From Buddleja alternifolia (Eukaryota > Streptophyta > Magnoliopsida > Lamiales > Scrophulariaceae): a stretch of 64,000 nt of DNA. The first letter of the stretch is position 1; the number at the start of each line of letters is the position of its first letter. Location: positions 20,630,568-20,694,567 of the forward strand of contig CM033400.1 in NCBI GenBank assembly GCA_019426215.1. Reading direction: 5' to 3'. A program made the translations under genes and the position numbers. The notes under the pieces are model-generated. The model did no database searches. It was not told the DNA's origin and was given only the letters and a program-made list of their open reading frames with translations. Positions 50,164 to 60,342 of this stretch are shown piece by piece.

Positions 50164-51335
50164 TGTTAGGTCTATGCCCTCAATTCCTATGGGGAATTAG
50201 ATTGAATAGGGCTTAGATAAGTTATTTGTACAAAACGTTTGATGTTTCTATTTATAGAGTAGTTTTGATTTTGTTCATATAAATCTAATGGCATTTAACT
50301 ATATTGAACAAATTAGTCCAAGAGATTTCAAGATAGACTTTCCACCTTATGGACAAGAGGAGGCACTGGAACAGTTCAGTACTTGATCTCTGAAACTGGG
50401 AATTCGTAAATTAACGAATATTAATTTGGCATTAATATTCAACTCATATGACACCTTCTTTGACAAGGAAGTGCCAGTCCTACACTGATTAGATAGTGGG
50501 AGTTGGTGTCATGAATATGATTAATGGAATTAACATATTTGAACTTGACTCACATTAATCCGATCACATGGGTATTTACTCATTGACAGTTAATGATCAG
50601 GATTAAGATTGCGATAGTATGTGTAAACTTTAGACCTGAGGAGTCATTCATAACATGCTTGTAATATTGGATATGTTAACAGAGTAGTTAGACCCGTATC
50701 ACCTGATAGGTGGGGTCGACCTCGAAGTACTATCCAATAGTGCATTTGATGTAATAAGATAACTTGCCAAAATGGGATTCACCATCTCGACACTAAACGA
50801 GTATGTGACCTGTATGATCGTAAGTAATTGGAATTATAAGTCTTTGGCCAAAGCATATAAACTATCTCGTGATTTTCACTGTGGGTAGTTTGGTAATTTC
50901 ACATTATTATGATTCCAAGTACAGTATCAAGTTCTATGAGTTTAACTAAACCATGGCTCTTACTTGATCAGGTCATGTCAGTGAAGAGTTTATACACATA
51001 TGGTATTCGTAGTCAAGGTTCATGATGACATGATCTTCTCGTTTTCAATTGGATTACGATTTGGTTCCACATGTATCCACTCTAGCCGTCTGCAATAGTT
51101 GCCGAAGAGGAGATCGAGCTTTTCTTGGAGAATTTTTCTTCCATGTGATTATCTAGAGACAGGAGTACGGGGCTGCTGCTGATAATTTGAGATTCAATAG
51201 ACGAAAAAGGTAATTCGATTACTCTTGTCAATTCTCGTCAATTGATCTATATGCTAAATATCATGAATATCCCCGGATTAGATTCTCGAGTGTGATTCGG
51301 ATTAAAAAATATATCCGCTAGACCGAATCACAACA
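50164..51335 (+). repeat. 3' LTR of C1, with an internal deletion
   Basis: 1172 bp, TGTTAGG...CACAACA. Compared with the A LTR (1702 bp) it lacks about 530 bp at a junction near 51070 (GGTTCCACAT|GTATCCACTC). Both termini are conserved. Confidence 0.88.
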
Positions 51336-51792
51336 TTTAGCGCATTAGATGTCATCAGTCAAAATGAATTTTACCTTAGATACCATTAAAAGATTGTACG
51401 GTGGGATTAAATTGTTAGACTGATAGGAGTTGATGGGTTATAACTTAGATGGGATCACCACCAATGATATCATTAAAAGGTTATGGTGAAGATGATCCAT
51501 CAGCCAAAGTGGGATTGAACCGTTAGTTAGACTAAATGGCTTGGAGGCCACTTCAATGAATATTATTAGCCAAATAGTGTTAAAAGGTTGTAACTCATTT
51601 GAATCATTGATGAATTCAATCACTCACTATGAAAATGGGATTTCTGATTAATATAGTGGGAGTGCAATTTCTTGAAAAATATAGTAGGAGGTAAGATAAA
51701 TTTAAAGTCCTAAACTTTTATTTGGGCATTACTACAATTATCTAATTAATTTGGTTTTACTTTCTCCAGTTATCTCTTTTTCTCTCATCATA
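51336..51792 (+). other. C2 leader, downstream part, with three-hairpin motif
   Basis: Continues the leader interrupted at 41693. Loop-like cores AGATACCATTAAAAGATTGT (about 51379), TGATATCATTAAAAGGTTAT (51465) and AATAGTGTTAAAAGGTTGTA (51575). The second sits in a stem GATGGGATCA (51448-51457) with TGATCCATC (51493-51501), plus an inner CACCA with TGGTG. The leader ends with ATCTAATTAATTTGG and TTTCTCCAG before gag. Confidence 0.65.
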
Positions 51793-52374
51793 ATGGTTAA
51801 CAACCCTTTATCTGTATTGCTTCAAAAGAATGCACTCACTGGACACAACTTTATCGATTGGCTCAGTAACTTGAGGATTGTCCTCAGTATTGGGTCACTG
51901 GAATATATACTAGAGATTAATCGTCCTCCTGTCTCTCCAAAAGTAGACGATGAAGTGCATATTACCTAGATGGACTGGTTCACAGATAATTACAGAGTCA
52001 AATGCTACATGATGGGCTCGATGAACAATGAACTCCAACGTTCCCATGGAAGAATGGCTAGCACGAGAGTAATATTGTTACATCTGAAGGAGCTCTATAG
52101 AGACCAGAGTAAGATTTCTAGATATGAAGTGTCTAGGGAGCTCTTCAGGGCAAGAATGAGAGAAAATGAGAAAGTGACATATCACATTAGAAAAATGATA
52201 TCTATGATTGAGATATTGGAGGCTCTCGATTTTAAGATGGATTTTCACCTTTAAATTGATCTCATTTTGCAATCACTTCCCAGATTCTTTTCACAATTTA
52301 TTGTGAATTTCAACATGAACGAGGTTGAATGTCATTAGCTGGGTTAATGAACAAGCTCATGAATGCCCAAGTAC
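51793..52374 (+). pseudogene. C2 gag fragment
   Basis: Starts MVNNPLSVLLQKNALTGHNF at 51793 and continues as a copia capsid. Stops at 51967 (TAG) and 52252 (TAA). It is truncated near 52374, where LTR-like sequence follows; the zinc knuckle and all of pol are missing. Confidence 0.8.
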
Positions 52375-53829
52375 AGTCTTCCACTTCTTATGGGATAAGA
52401 AGAGTGACACTGGAAGGACTTGGTACTTAGACACTGAATAAGACTTCGCAAGTCAGAGGATCTTGATTGGGCATCAAGATCCATATTAACTTGTATCATA
52501 TATAATCTGACAAGGAGTGCCAATCTAACTTTATGGGATAGTGAGAGTATGTTGGATCAGTGTAATCGAACTTGACTCATAATAGTCTAATCACATGGGT
52601 ATTACTCAGTGACTGTTAATGATTAGATTATTGCTATTGATTCTATACGTGGACCTTTGACCTGAGGAGTCACGGTCACAATGTACTTATGACATTTGGA
52701 TCTGTTACAAGAGTAGGAAGGTGCACTTCATCCTTTGGTGGGGTCCACCTCGAAGTGAGATCCCGACGAACAAGTAGCAGTTGTGAGGTGATTGCCAAGA
52801 AGGGATTCATTGTCTCAATAGTAAACGAGAAGATATCCTATGCAATCATAGGTAACTGAAATGAAAGTCTTTAACCAAAGCAAGAGAACTAACTCGTGTA
52901 AAACACGAAGGGTAGTTTGGTCACTTCATGTTACTATGATTCATAGCATAATATCGAGTTATGTGAGTTTGACATATTCAATGACTCTCACTCGATCGGG
53001 ATACTTTAATCAAGGTTTTATACATATATGGAAATCATAACCGAGAGTTTCGTGATGACATTGTCATGTCGTACTTGATTGAGTGACGATATGGGGCCAT
53101 GGGACTAGCTAGGTGTCACCCACATCCTTTAGTATCCTCCCATTGCCAATTCAGACGAATTTAGAGAGTTGTGCTACATGAAGCTAAAGAAGGAATCACT
53201 CTATGTGTATTAGGGGCAATTTGATAATTTGTCATTGGATAGACAAATAAATTAAAAGAGAAATTAATTTAGTAAATTATATAATGGAATATAATTATTT
53301 AATTAATTATAAGATTAATTAATTAGTCAAATTAAATATTAATTTAATCATACAATTAATTAATTGGATCAATTTAAGTGTATGATTAAACTAAAGTGGA
53401 CCAAGTTGACTGGGCCAACTTGGCCCACTCTTAGGCACCACAAAGGCCTATTAGGCGTGTGAGTGGGGCTCAAGTTTGAGAATTTTTTGTAATCCTCAAA
53501 TTCATGTCATAACTCTCACTTTTCACCTAGCCACCTAATTCACAAAATAAAGAAAAAAACTCTCTCTCTCTCTCTCTAGCCGCCGGCGTGCACAAGGGAA
53601 GGAGGAGGATTCCATCGTTGCTTTGCGTGTCAATCTAGAGGCAAGGGATTAACAATTCATTGCTAGACTAGAGGATTTACAACCATTTCATTACAAAGAT
53701 TGTATGATCTTTCGAGTATTCATTTAATTAGATCAAATAGAATTAAAATTATGAAATCCCAAAACAATGCTTACTAAGTGTGATCGAGCTTTTATTTTTC
53801 GCTGTGCATACTCGTTCGATCACCAACAG
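52375..53829 (+). repeat. copia LTR fragment, probably the 3' LTR of C2
   Basis: Joins C2 gag at a deletion point. From ACTTCTTATGGGATAAGAAG onwards it follows the usual order of these LTRs: TGACTGTTAATGATT, GTGGGGTCCACCTCGAAG, CTAGGTGTCACCCAC, AATTAATT-rich region, TC microsatellite (about 53561-53577), ending ATCACCAACA. The first roughly 180 bp of the LTR are missing. The minisatellite unit follows directly. Confidence 0.7.
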
Positions 53830-53945
53830 GCACGATTATTTCAACGCCGTCTTCACGACCTCAAGACATTTACAATGGGATGTCACTCCGCTAGCACTAA
53901 GTTGTTGTACACGACCTTTTCTGACCCTGTCTTAACGCCCTCCAT
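53830..53945 (+). repeat. diverged minisatellite unit
   Basis: CACGATTATTTCAACGCCGTCTTCACGACCTCAAGACATTTACAA and TGTTGTACACGACC match the roughly 80-bp unit at 18541-19312. About one and a half units, right after an LTR end. Confidence 0.8.
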
Positions 53946-55504
53946 ATAGGACATTGTTACAACAAGCAGCATAGAAAAAATGTCACTCTTCAACACCATA
54001 ATTTTGGTTTCGGAAAATTTTCAATAATGAGTTGTCATACCAAAAAGTGATAAAAAAAAAAAGGTACAATTCTTTTTTGTGCGTCTTTTGAAAATATAAA
54101 TTTCACTCTCTAAAGACTAGAAAATTGGGGATGTCCTGATAATACATAAACACATATCTTAAAAGCTACTCCGTGAAGACCTCTTGAGAATGCTATCATA
54201 AAGACCATAAATTAAGGAAGATTCGTGAAACAGAGAAATAAGAACACTCTAAAGAGGTCTAATATGGCACGATGTCATAATACAGCAAAAGGGGTTATGA
54301 ACGGACAAAGCTGACAAGAAAAGACTTATCTAGAATTGGATACAGAAATCAGCCACAAAAGAGGTCTTGTTTCATATGAGCACTTAATAAACTCTAATAA
54401 TTTAGCTCCAAAAGGTACCACCCACTTATTAGACATCTTCTAACAAACATTTAAGAGGGATACAAATGCTGATTTGAAAAGATTTTCCAATGATTTAAAT
54501 ACATTGAATCGCTTGTCAGGAGGTCCAATTTTAATCAACCCCTCTAGTAAATACTACCAACTTGGCCAAAAAAGAACTCATAGTTAGACGAAAAGGGTGA
54601 AAGTTCTTAGCTCTTACTTTCAGAAAGAAGGACATCTAATTATCTCCAAATGATACCAAATACAGATGAAAATCCTTACTCCTATTCAATAATTTATTCT
54701 TTACTCCTCCAATTTTATGAAATATGGATTCAAGAAGCAGAGTGGACAATGGGTCCACGACACTGTTGTTCTATTATTTTTGGGGATTTCTGCAACATTA
54801 AATCGAGATGGAGAAATCCTTCACTTCAATCATTGATCTGCAGAAGACCACTGAAGATGGATACCGACATCATCCTACCATCGTCAGATTTTAGGTGCTA
54901 AAATAATTCATAATTTGTACGAGGACCCAAATATAATAAAATATTTATTATTAATTACCCCGACGAACCTTGCAAAGCTTGTCATGTACTTATTGTTTCA
55001 TAGCTTTCATTAAACCATTCATCAACACTTCTATATTCTTAAAACTAGAAGAATCAAAATCAATTTACATGTGCAACTCTAGATCTTAGCGCCGAGAGAT
55101 TGAACCTACTTTGTTCAAGTGCTCAAATTGAAATCGACAAGTTTGTTCCGAAAAAGTCTTTTGCGACCCTATCAAGCAGCGAGCTATTCTTAAAGTGTCA
55201 AAAAACTTTAATACAAAAATTTATAAGTCGATAAAACTTCAAGGGTCTATTTAACCCCACATCCCCTTCTTGACCCTCCTCATATGCCACTAGGAAACAA
55301 TAAAAAAAATTGAAGAATATGTTTTTTTTTTTTTTTGATATTGAAGAATATTTTAATGGGTTTTTTCAATACAGAAAATTATTTTAGATCACCGTAGCGG
55401 ATGTTGAAAAGGAGTTGAATTACTGGGAGTTTTCGCTGGCTGCATATGTGCTAGGGCATGACCTTCCATTTCCAATAATAGCAAATTTCTTTAGATCCCG
55501 TTGG
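53946..55504. other. intergenic DNA, nothing recognised
   Basis: About 1.56 kb between the minisatellite unit and element D. Short ORFs only, with no recognisable motif. A poly-T run is at about 55321-55337. The last five bases (GTTGG, 55500-55504) would be the left target duplication of D. Confidence 0.5.
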
Positions 55505-57435
55505 TGTTAGGATTATACCCTCAGATGCTATAGAGGATAGAATGATAGAACATCTTTCTTATAATGAACTTATTTATTATTCCTAATAAAAGGCATTGAT
55601 TAGTTTTCACTTAAATCTTATCTACATCTATAAGTAGTGCAAAACATTTTGTCCATGTTTTCAGTGCAATCTCTCTACTTCCTATGGGATAGGAAAATTG
55701 GCACTAGAGAGATTGATCTTGATTACTTAAACTCGTTCGCAAGTAATATGAAGTCTTTAATGGACAAATAAAGACTTAGAACACTTATACAACCTTAAGT
55801 TTGACATGGGAGTGTCAGTCGAACACCATGTGATGGTGGGAGCTTAAGAATATAGGCACATCAGTGGAACTGATATGCTCGAACACGACTCGCATCGGTT
55901 CTGTCATATGGGTTTTCACTCTGTGAGTGTTAATGACAGAACTGATTATGCGTAATAGGTATAAGTGAACCTTTGACCTGAAGTATCAGGCTAAAGATAC
56001 ACTTGTGACGTCAAAATTGTCACTAGAGTAGTTAGACCCAATTTACATATTGGTGGTGCCGACCTCAAAATGCGGTTTGGTGGGCAAGTGGTAGTCTTAG
56101 CTGATAACTAATATGAGATTTGTTCTCTCATAAGTGAATGAGAAAGTATGCTATGTGATTATAGATAATAGAGATCAAAGTCTTTGGCCAAAGCAAAAGA
56201 AATGATTGTGCGAGCCACTAAATTGAGCTCAATGATCTCGTATTATTATAATTAATATATATGTTCTAGTCCAGTGAGTTTGACATAACCATGACTCTCA
56301 CTTGACTGGGGCACGTGAACAAAATGTTTATACTTATACGTTATTTACGATTAGAAGGTTGTGGAATGATCAAATCCTTCGATTTCTTTTGGGTTACCAA
56401 GTGGGTCACGTGACTGCCTAGGTGTTACCCACTTTCTTTGGATTCCTCTCATTGCCAAATGAAATGAACCTAAAGAGTCGCGCTAAAGGCTTGATAAAGA
56501 AAAATGAAAGTATTTTCTATTTTATTCTGGGAGGTTTATTTAATGTATGAGATAAATTAAATAATCAATTAATTACTCATTAGATGAGATGATTAATTAT
56601 AAAGATAAGACTAGTTATTAATTAATTTCTCAAAGAAATAAATTAATGAATTAATTTATCTAATTAATTTGATTAATTAATTAATTTATTTATTTATTGG
56701 ATAAAATAATTTTTTAATTAAATAGATAATTAATTAAAATAAAAGATGGCCAGGCTATGTGGGGGGCGTCCATTTGGATGCCTCCTAGGGCTAAGTTGGG
56801 CGTCCACTAGGATGCCCGACGAGGACTCTTTTGTTTTGTCTTGGTCAATAAGTCAAGTGATAATAAAAGGACTCTTGACCTAGATGAGATAACTAGTTAT
56901 CATACAACTCTCCTAGAAAGAAAAGAAAAACTCCTCCCTCTCTCTTAATACTCTAGCCATCGGTCACTAAGAGAAAACGAAGGGATTTTTCGTCAAATCA
57001 ATCTACATGATTGTTAAGAGGCAACGTACGTTAGTTGTTCGAATCAAGAATTCAAGAAAGATTCCAAGGATTTGTGAAGATTGGATTGCATGTGTCTTAA
57101 TACTCTAGCCATCGGTCACTAAGAGAAAACGAAGGGATTTTTCGTCAAATCAATCTGCATGATTATTTAGAGGCAACGTACGTTAGTTGTTCGGATCAAG
57201 AATTCAAGAAAGATTCCAAGGGTTTGTGAAGATTGGATTGCATGTGTTCTTGAAGATTTCAAGCATTCAAGTTTCGAATATTTGAAGGTGGAATTAGGTC
57301 TCCAACCACTTCGCTTCAACGGGTACGTAATTATTCGTTTGAGCGTTTATTCGATTCAATTATGCAAATCGAGAATTCACTTTGGGATTTAATTTTAAAA
57401 ACTTTCCGCTGAGCAATTTTTTGTGTAACCCAACA
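55505..57435 (+). repeat. 5' LTR of D
   Basis: 1931 bp, TGTTAGG...CCAACA. Contains a tandem duplication of 152 bp (56943-57094 and 57095-57246, near-identical). Compared with the 3' LTR it has about 240 bp more (roughly 55673-55912). Confidence 0.92.
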
Positions 57436-57436
57436 G

Positions 57437-57449
57437 TGGTATCAGAGCC
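57437..57449 (+). other. primer-binding site of D (tRNA-Met-i)
   Basis: TGGTATCAGAGCC, one base after the LTR end CCAACA. Complementary to the 3' end of initiator tRNA-Met. Confidence 0.93.
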
Positions 57450-59507
57450 AATCTCTGATTTGCATATTTGATCAAATTTACGTGATTTTTGATATGCATA
57501 TTATGTGTTTTTGAAGCATGTGTATATGCCTTCTTAAATTTACAGTTTTATGTTTTTTAGCCTAGATTTTAATTTTTATGTTTATTATAAATTTAGGTAA
57601 TTTTATGATATGAGAAAAAAATCAAGAAACGAGGAAAAACAGGGCTCGACAGCCTCGAAGAACACACGCACAACGCTGTGCACACAGCCCGCATTGCGTT
57701 GGCCACACGGCCTGTCGGGTCGTGTGTTTGACACATGACCCGCTAAACGGGATCATGGATCCGGGTCTAAAAACGGGTTGTGATTTGGGTCAAAGTTGGT
57801 ATTTAGGTTTTGGGTAAATTTAGTTATTTGAGTGGATCAAAAGGATGATGACCCGGAATAATTCAAATTAAGCTCAATTGGAAAATTACTTAATTTTGAC
57901 TTATTAATTGGTTCGTGCTTAATTTAATTAATTCCAAATTAAAACTAGCTCAATAGAAATTAATAACACGTGCATATTTTTCTAATTAATTATTTTTGGG
58001 CCCAATTAAATTAAATCTAATGGACCAAAACGATGATGACTTGGGTTTGATGAAATCGATCCCAATAAGATTAATTGGAATAAAAATATTTAATTAATTT
58101 ATTTATGGATTAATACTTTTTTGGAGATTAATAATTAATTTATGGATTAAATATTATTAACTTTTCCTCAACTTGAAAATTACTTAGATATTTGAATAAG
58201 GAATATAAATTATTTTTCTTGGATGATTAATAATTAATTCTTTAATCAAATAAAAGTTTTTCCAATTTATGGTGGCTTTAAATCATAATAAAATAAGATT
58301 CCTTATGTATTCATTTTAGTTGGACTAATATTATTACAATTAAAAGTAGATATACTTAATTTATAATTTTGTGTATCTAAGTCATCTAGTAGGACTAGAT
58401 TGATTTTAATTGAAGAATATATATAAATTAGAAATTTTATAAAGGACTTTTTAGTTGGACTAAAATTTTAAATAATCAACATAAGTGTTTTAATATTGCG
58501 AGCATGTCTTATGTGATGAAGGCACCAATCATGGACTAAGGTTTTATTCAATTTACCTTTCTTTTATGGGTTGTAAAGCCGAAATTGAGGCTATTTATTG
58601 CTTTCTTAGAAATAATGTATAGGTTATTTTAAAGTATTGTAATAGAATAGTTCAAGATTGGTGGAGACAAGAAGCCCATGAAGATTAGATAGGTTTTCGT
58701 TTTTACCTTTTTGTGATGGCCATTGGCTCGGGCCCTCTAGTAAAAGTCTATGATCGAGTGTGATGGTTTTATTTAATTAATTCCATGAATATTTATATTG
58801 AAGGCATGTTTATTAGTAGTATAAATTATGCATGTTCGATATATGATAATTGCGCTATATAAATTGATTAATGTGCAGAGTGAGACCAAACTTTAGAAAA
58901 TCTAAATTCTCCCAAATAAATAATACCGGGTTAGTAAAGGATGTGGGACATCCTCGCCCTCCACTAAGCTTATTAAAATTAAAATTACTACAAATGTGTA
59001 ATGCTTCCCAGTTATGGGGGTTATGCATTTGGAAATAATTTGAAATTTTATTAAATGCATGAAATGCCTTAGTCGAAGCATATTTCACCTCAGAAACCGG
59101 TTAGGTTGCAAGGTGAAATTCAAATGTTAGATTAAAGGAGTTTGCGGGAATGAACTCGGGTAGTTCACAAGCTTAGAAATCGGTTAGGTTGCAGCTTGGT
59201 GAACTATGGGGAAAGGTATTGAAACATTTATTGGATAAATTGATGTTAGACATCACTTCAAATAATTAATGGACCAGAAATCGGTTAGGTTGCAACCCGT
59301 CTAATTAATTAAGGACCTCAACACCCGCTGTGGAACCGATGCCAATGATGATTCCCGATTTCTACATGGGAGTGTGGGATTCAAAAAATGCAGTGGGAGC
59401 CAAGATGAATTTTAATGTCCTTAATTTTTCTTGTTTACGTCAATTACAAGTAATCTAATTAATCTGGTTTATTTCTGCAGTTATCTCCTTATTTATCTCT
59501 CTCGAAT
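57450..59507 (+). other. long untranslated leader of D
   Basis: 2.06 kb without a supported ORF. GC-rich block near 57640-57780 (ACACAGCCCGCATTGCG), then AT-rich sequence with AGTTGGACTAA words (about 58319, 58453), a block shared with C1 (58480-58760), the CTCCCAAATAAA...CCTCCACTAAGCTT block (58907-58975), three hairpins (59082-59311), and a pyrimidine stretch ending TTTCTGCAG (59472-59480) 27 nt before gag. The conserved TNCAG could be a splice acceptor removing part of the leader. Confidence 0.7.
59082..59311 (+). ncRNA. three-hairpin leader motif in D with near-identical loops
   Basis: Hairpin 1: ATTTCACCT (59082-59090) pairs with AGGTGAAAT (59111-59119), loop CAGAAACCGGTTAGGTTGCA. Hairpin 2: TAGTTCACAAGCT (59161-59173) pairs with AGCTTGGTGAACTA (59193-59206, one bulge), loop TAGAAATCGGTTAGGTTGC. 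Hairpin 3: TAATTAAT and GAC (59263-59274) pair with GTC and AATTAATTA (59299-59311), loop containing CAGAAATCGGTTAGGTTGCA. The three stems share no sequence, while the loops are almost the same. Likely a protein-binding or packaging signal acting on the element RNA; function is inferred. Confidence 0.75.
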
Positions 59508-60342
59508 ATGATAAATCCACTTTTAAAATTACTCGAAAGAAATGTTCTAACTGGACCCAACTACATGGAATAGTTCGCAATCTTAAGGAATGTCCTAAGT
59601 GAGGATTCAATTGGATATGTGTTGCTAATTAATCGTCCTCCTGTTTCTAAGAGGAATGAGGATGAGAGAGTTCAACTAGCTCACTTTAGCTGGACTTGTG
59701 ACAACTATAAAGCTAGAGGATACATCCTAAGCTCTCTGTGTAGTCAACTGCAAAGTTCTCATGATGTAATGAGCAATGCAAGAGAGATAATTCTTCATCT
59801 GGAGGAAATGTTTGGAGAGCATGGTAGGACCGTAAGATATTTCATATCGAAAGATCTCTTTAGAGCGAGGATGAGAGAGGAAGAAGATGTGGGAGACCAC
59901 GTTCTCAAGATGATGATCCTAATTGAAAAGTTAAGATCGATGAACTTCTATATGGATCTTCATCTTCAAGTTGATCTCATCCTATAGTCTTTCCCTGGCT
60001 CCTTTTACTACTTCGTCATGAACTTTGATATCAATGATATCGATTGTTCATTAGTTGGGCTAACAAAGAAGCTTGAAATCGAACAAGCTCGCATGAGAAC
60101 GAGGAACAAGAGGGATTCTTCTATCTATTTCACAAATGATACATTTGATGATCAACGAAATGGAAAAAGAAGAAAGAAAGAAGGAGTATCCAAAAGAACT
60201 CAAAAGAAATTAAAACATGGTCGTAAAAGCAAAGGGCCTAAAAAGACGGATAGATGTCTCGAGTGCGGTGAGCTTGGCCACTGGAAGAGGAACTGTCCTA
60301 AATTAGGCAAAGGCGCAAAAGGTATGGAACTCTTCGATTTTT
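59508..60342 (+). pseudogene. D gag
   Basis: Starts MINPLLKLLERNVLTGPNY at 59508. Stops at 59571 (TAG, after NYME) and near 59985 (after DLIL). The capsid region is clear (REIILHLEEMFGEHGRTVRY), followed by a basic linker (KRRKKEGVSKRTQKK) and zinc knuckle CLECGELGHWKRNC (CX2CX4HX4C). A TAA at 60342 ends this block. Confidence 0.9.

Larger units (their letters stand above)
41694..51335 (+). mobile_element. copia element C1, inserted in C2's leader
   Basis: Plus-strand element with LTR ends TGTTAGG (41694) and CACAACA (51335). Flanks TTCTG (left) and TTTAG (right) are a degraded duplication at best, but C2's leader reads on across the insertion. Order: 5' LTR remnant (41694 to about 42005), long leader containing a PIF-like element, gag, pol, purine tract GTGGGAGAT, 3' LTR (50164-51335). 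Gag-pol is recognisable throughout but has several stops and shifts. Pol is closest to element A, and the two share LTR sequence. Confidence 0.87.

Noticed and set aside
19313..53829. The whole nest as one insertion with ATTTC duplication (ATTTC precedes 19313 and follows near 53837)
   Set aside because: The LTRs at the two edges are in opposite orientation and of different sequence, and ATTTC is part of the satellite unit itself, so the match is expected by chance.
54650..54901. 83-codon ORF between the minisatellite unit and D
   Set aside because: No recognisable motif, no splice context and no repeat copy to show conservation.
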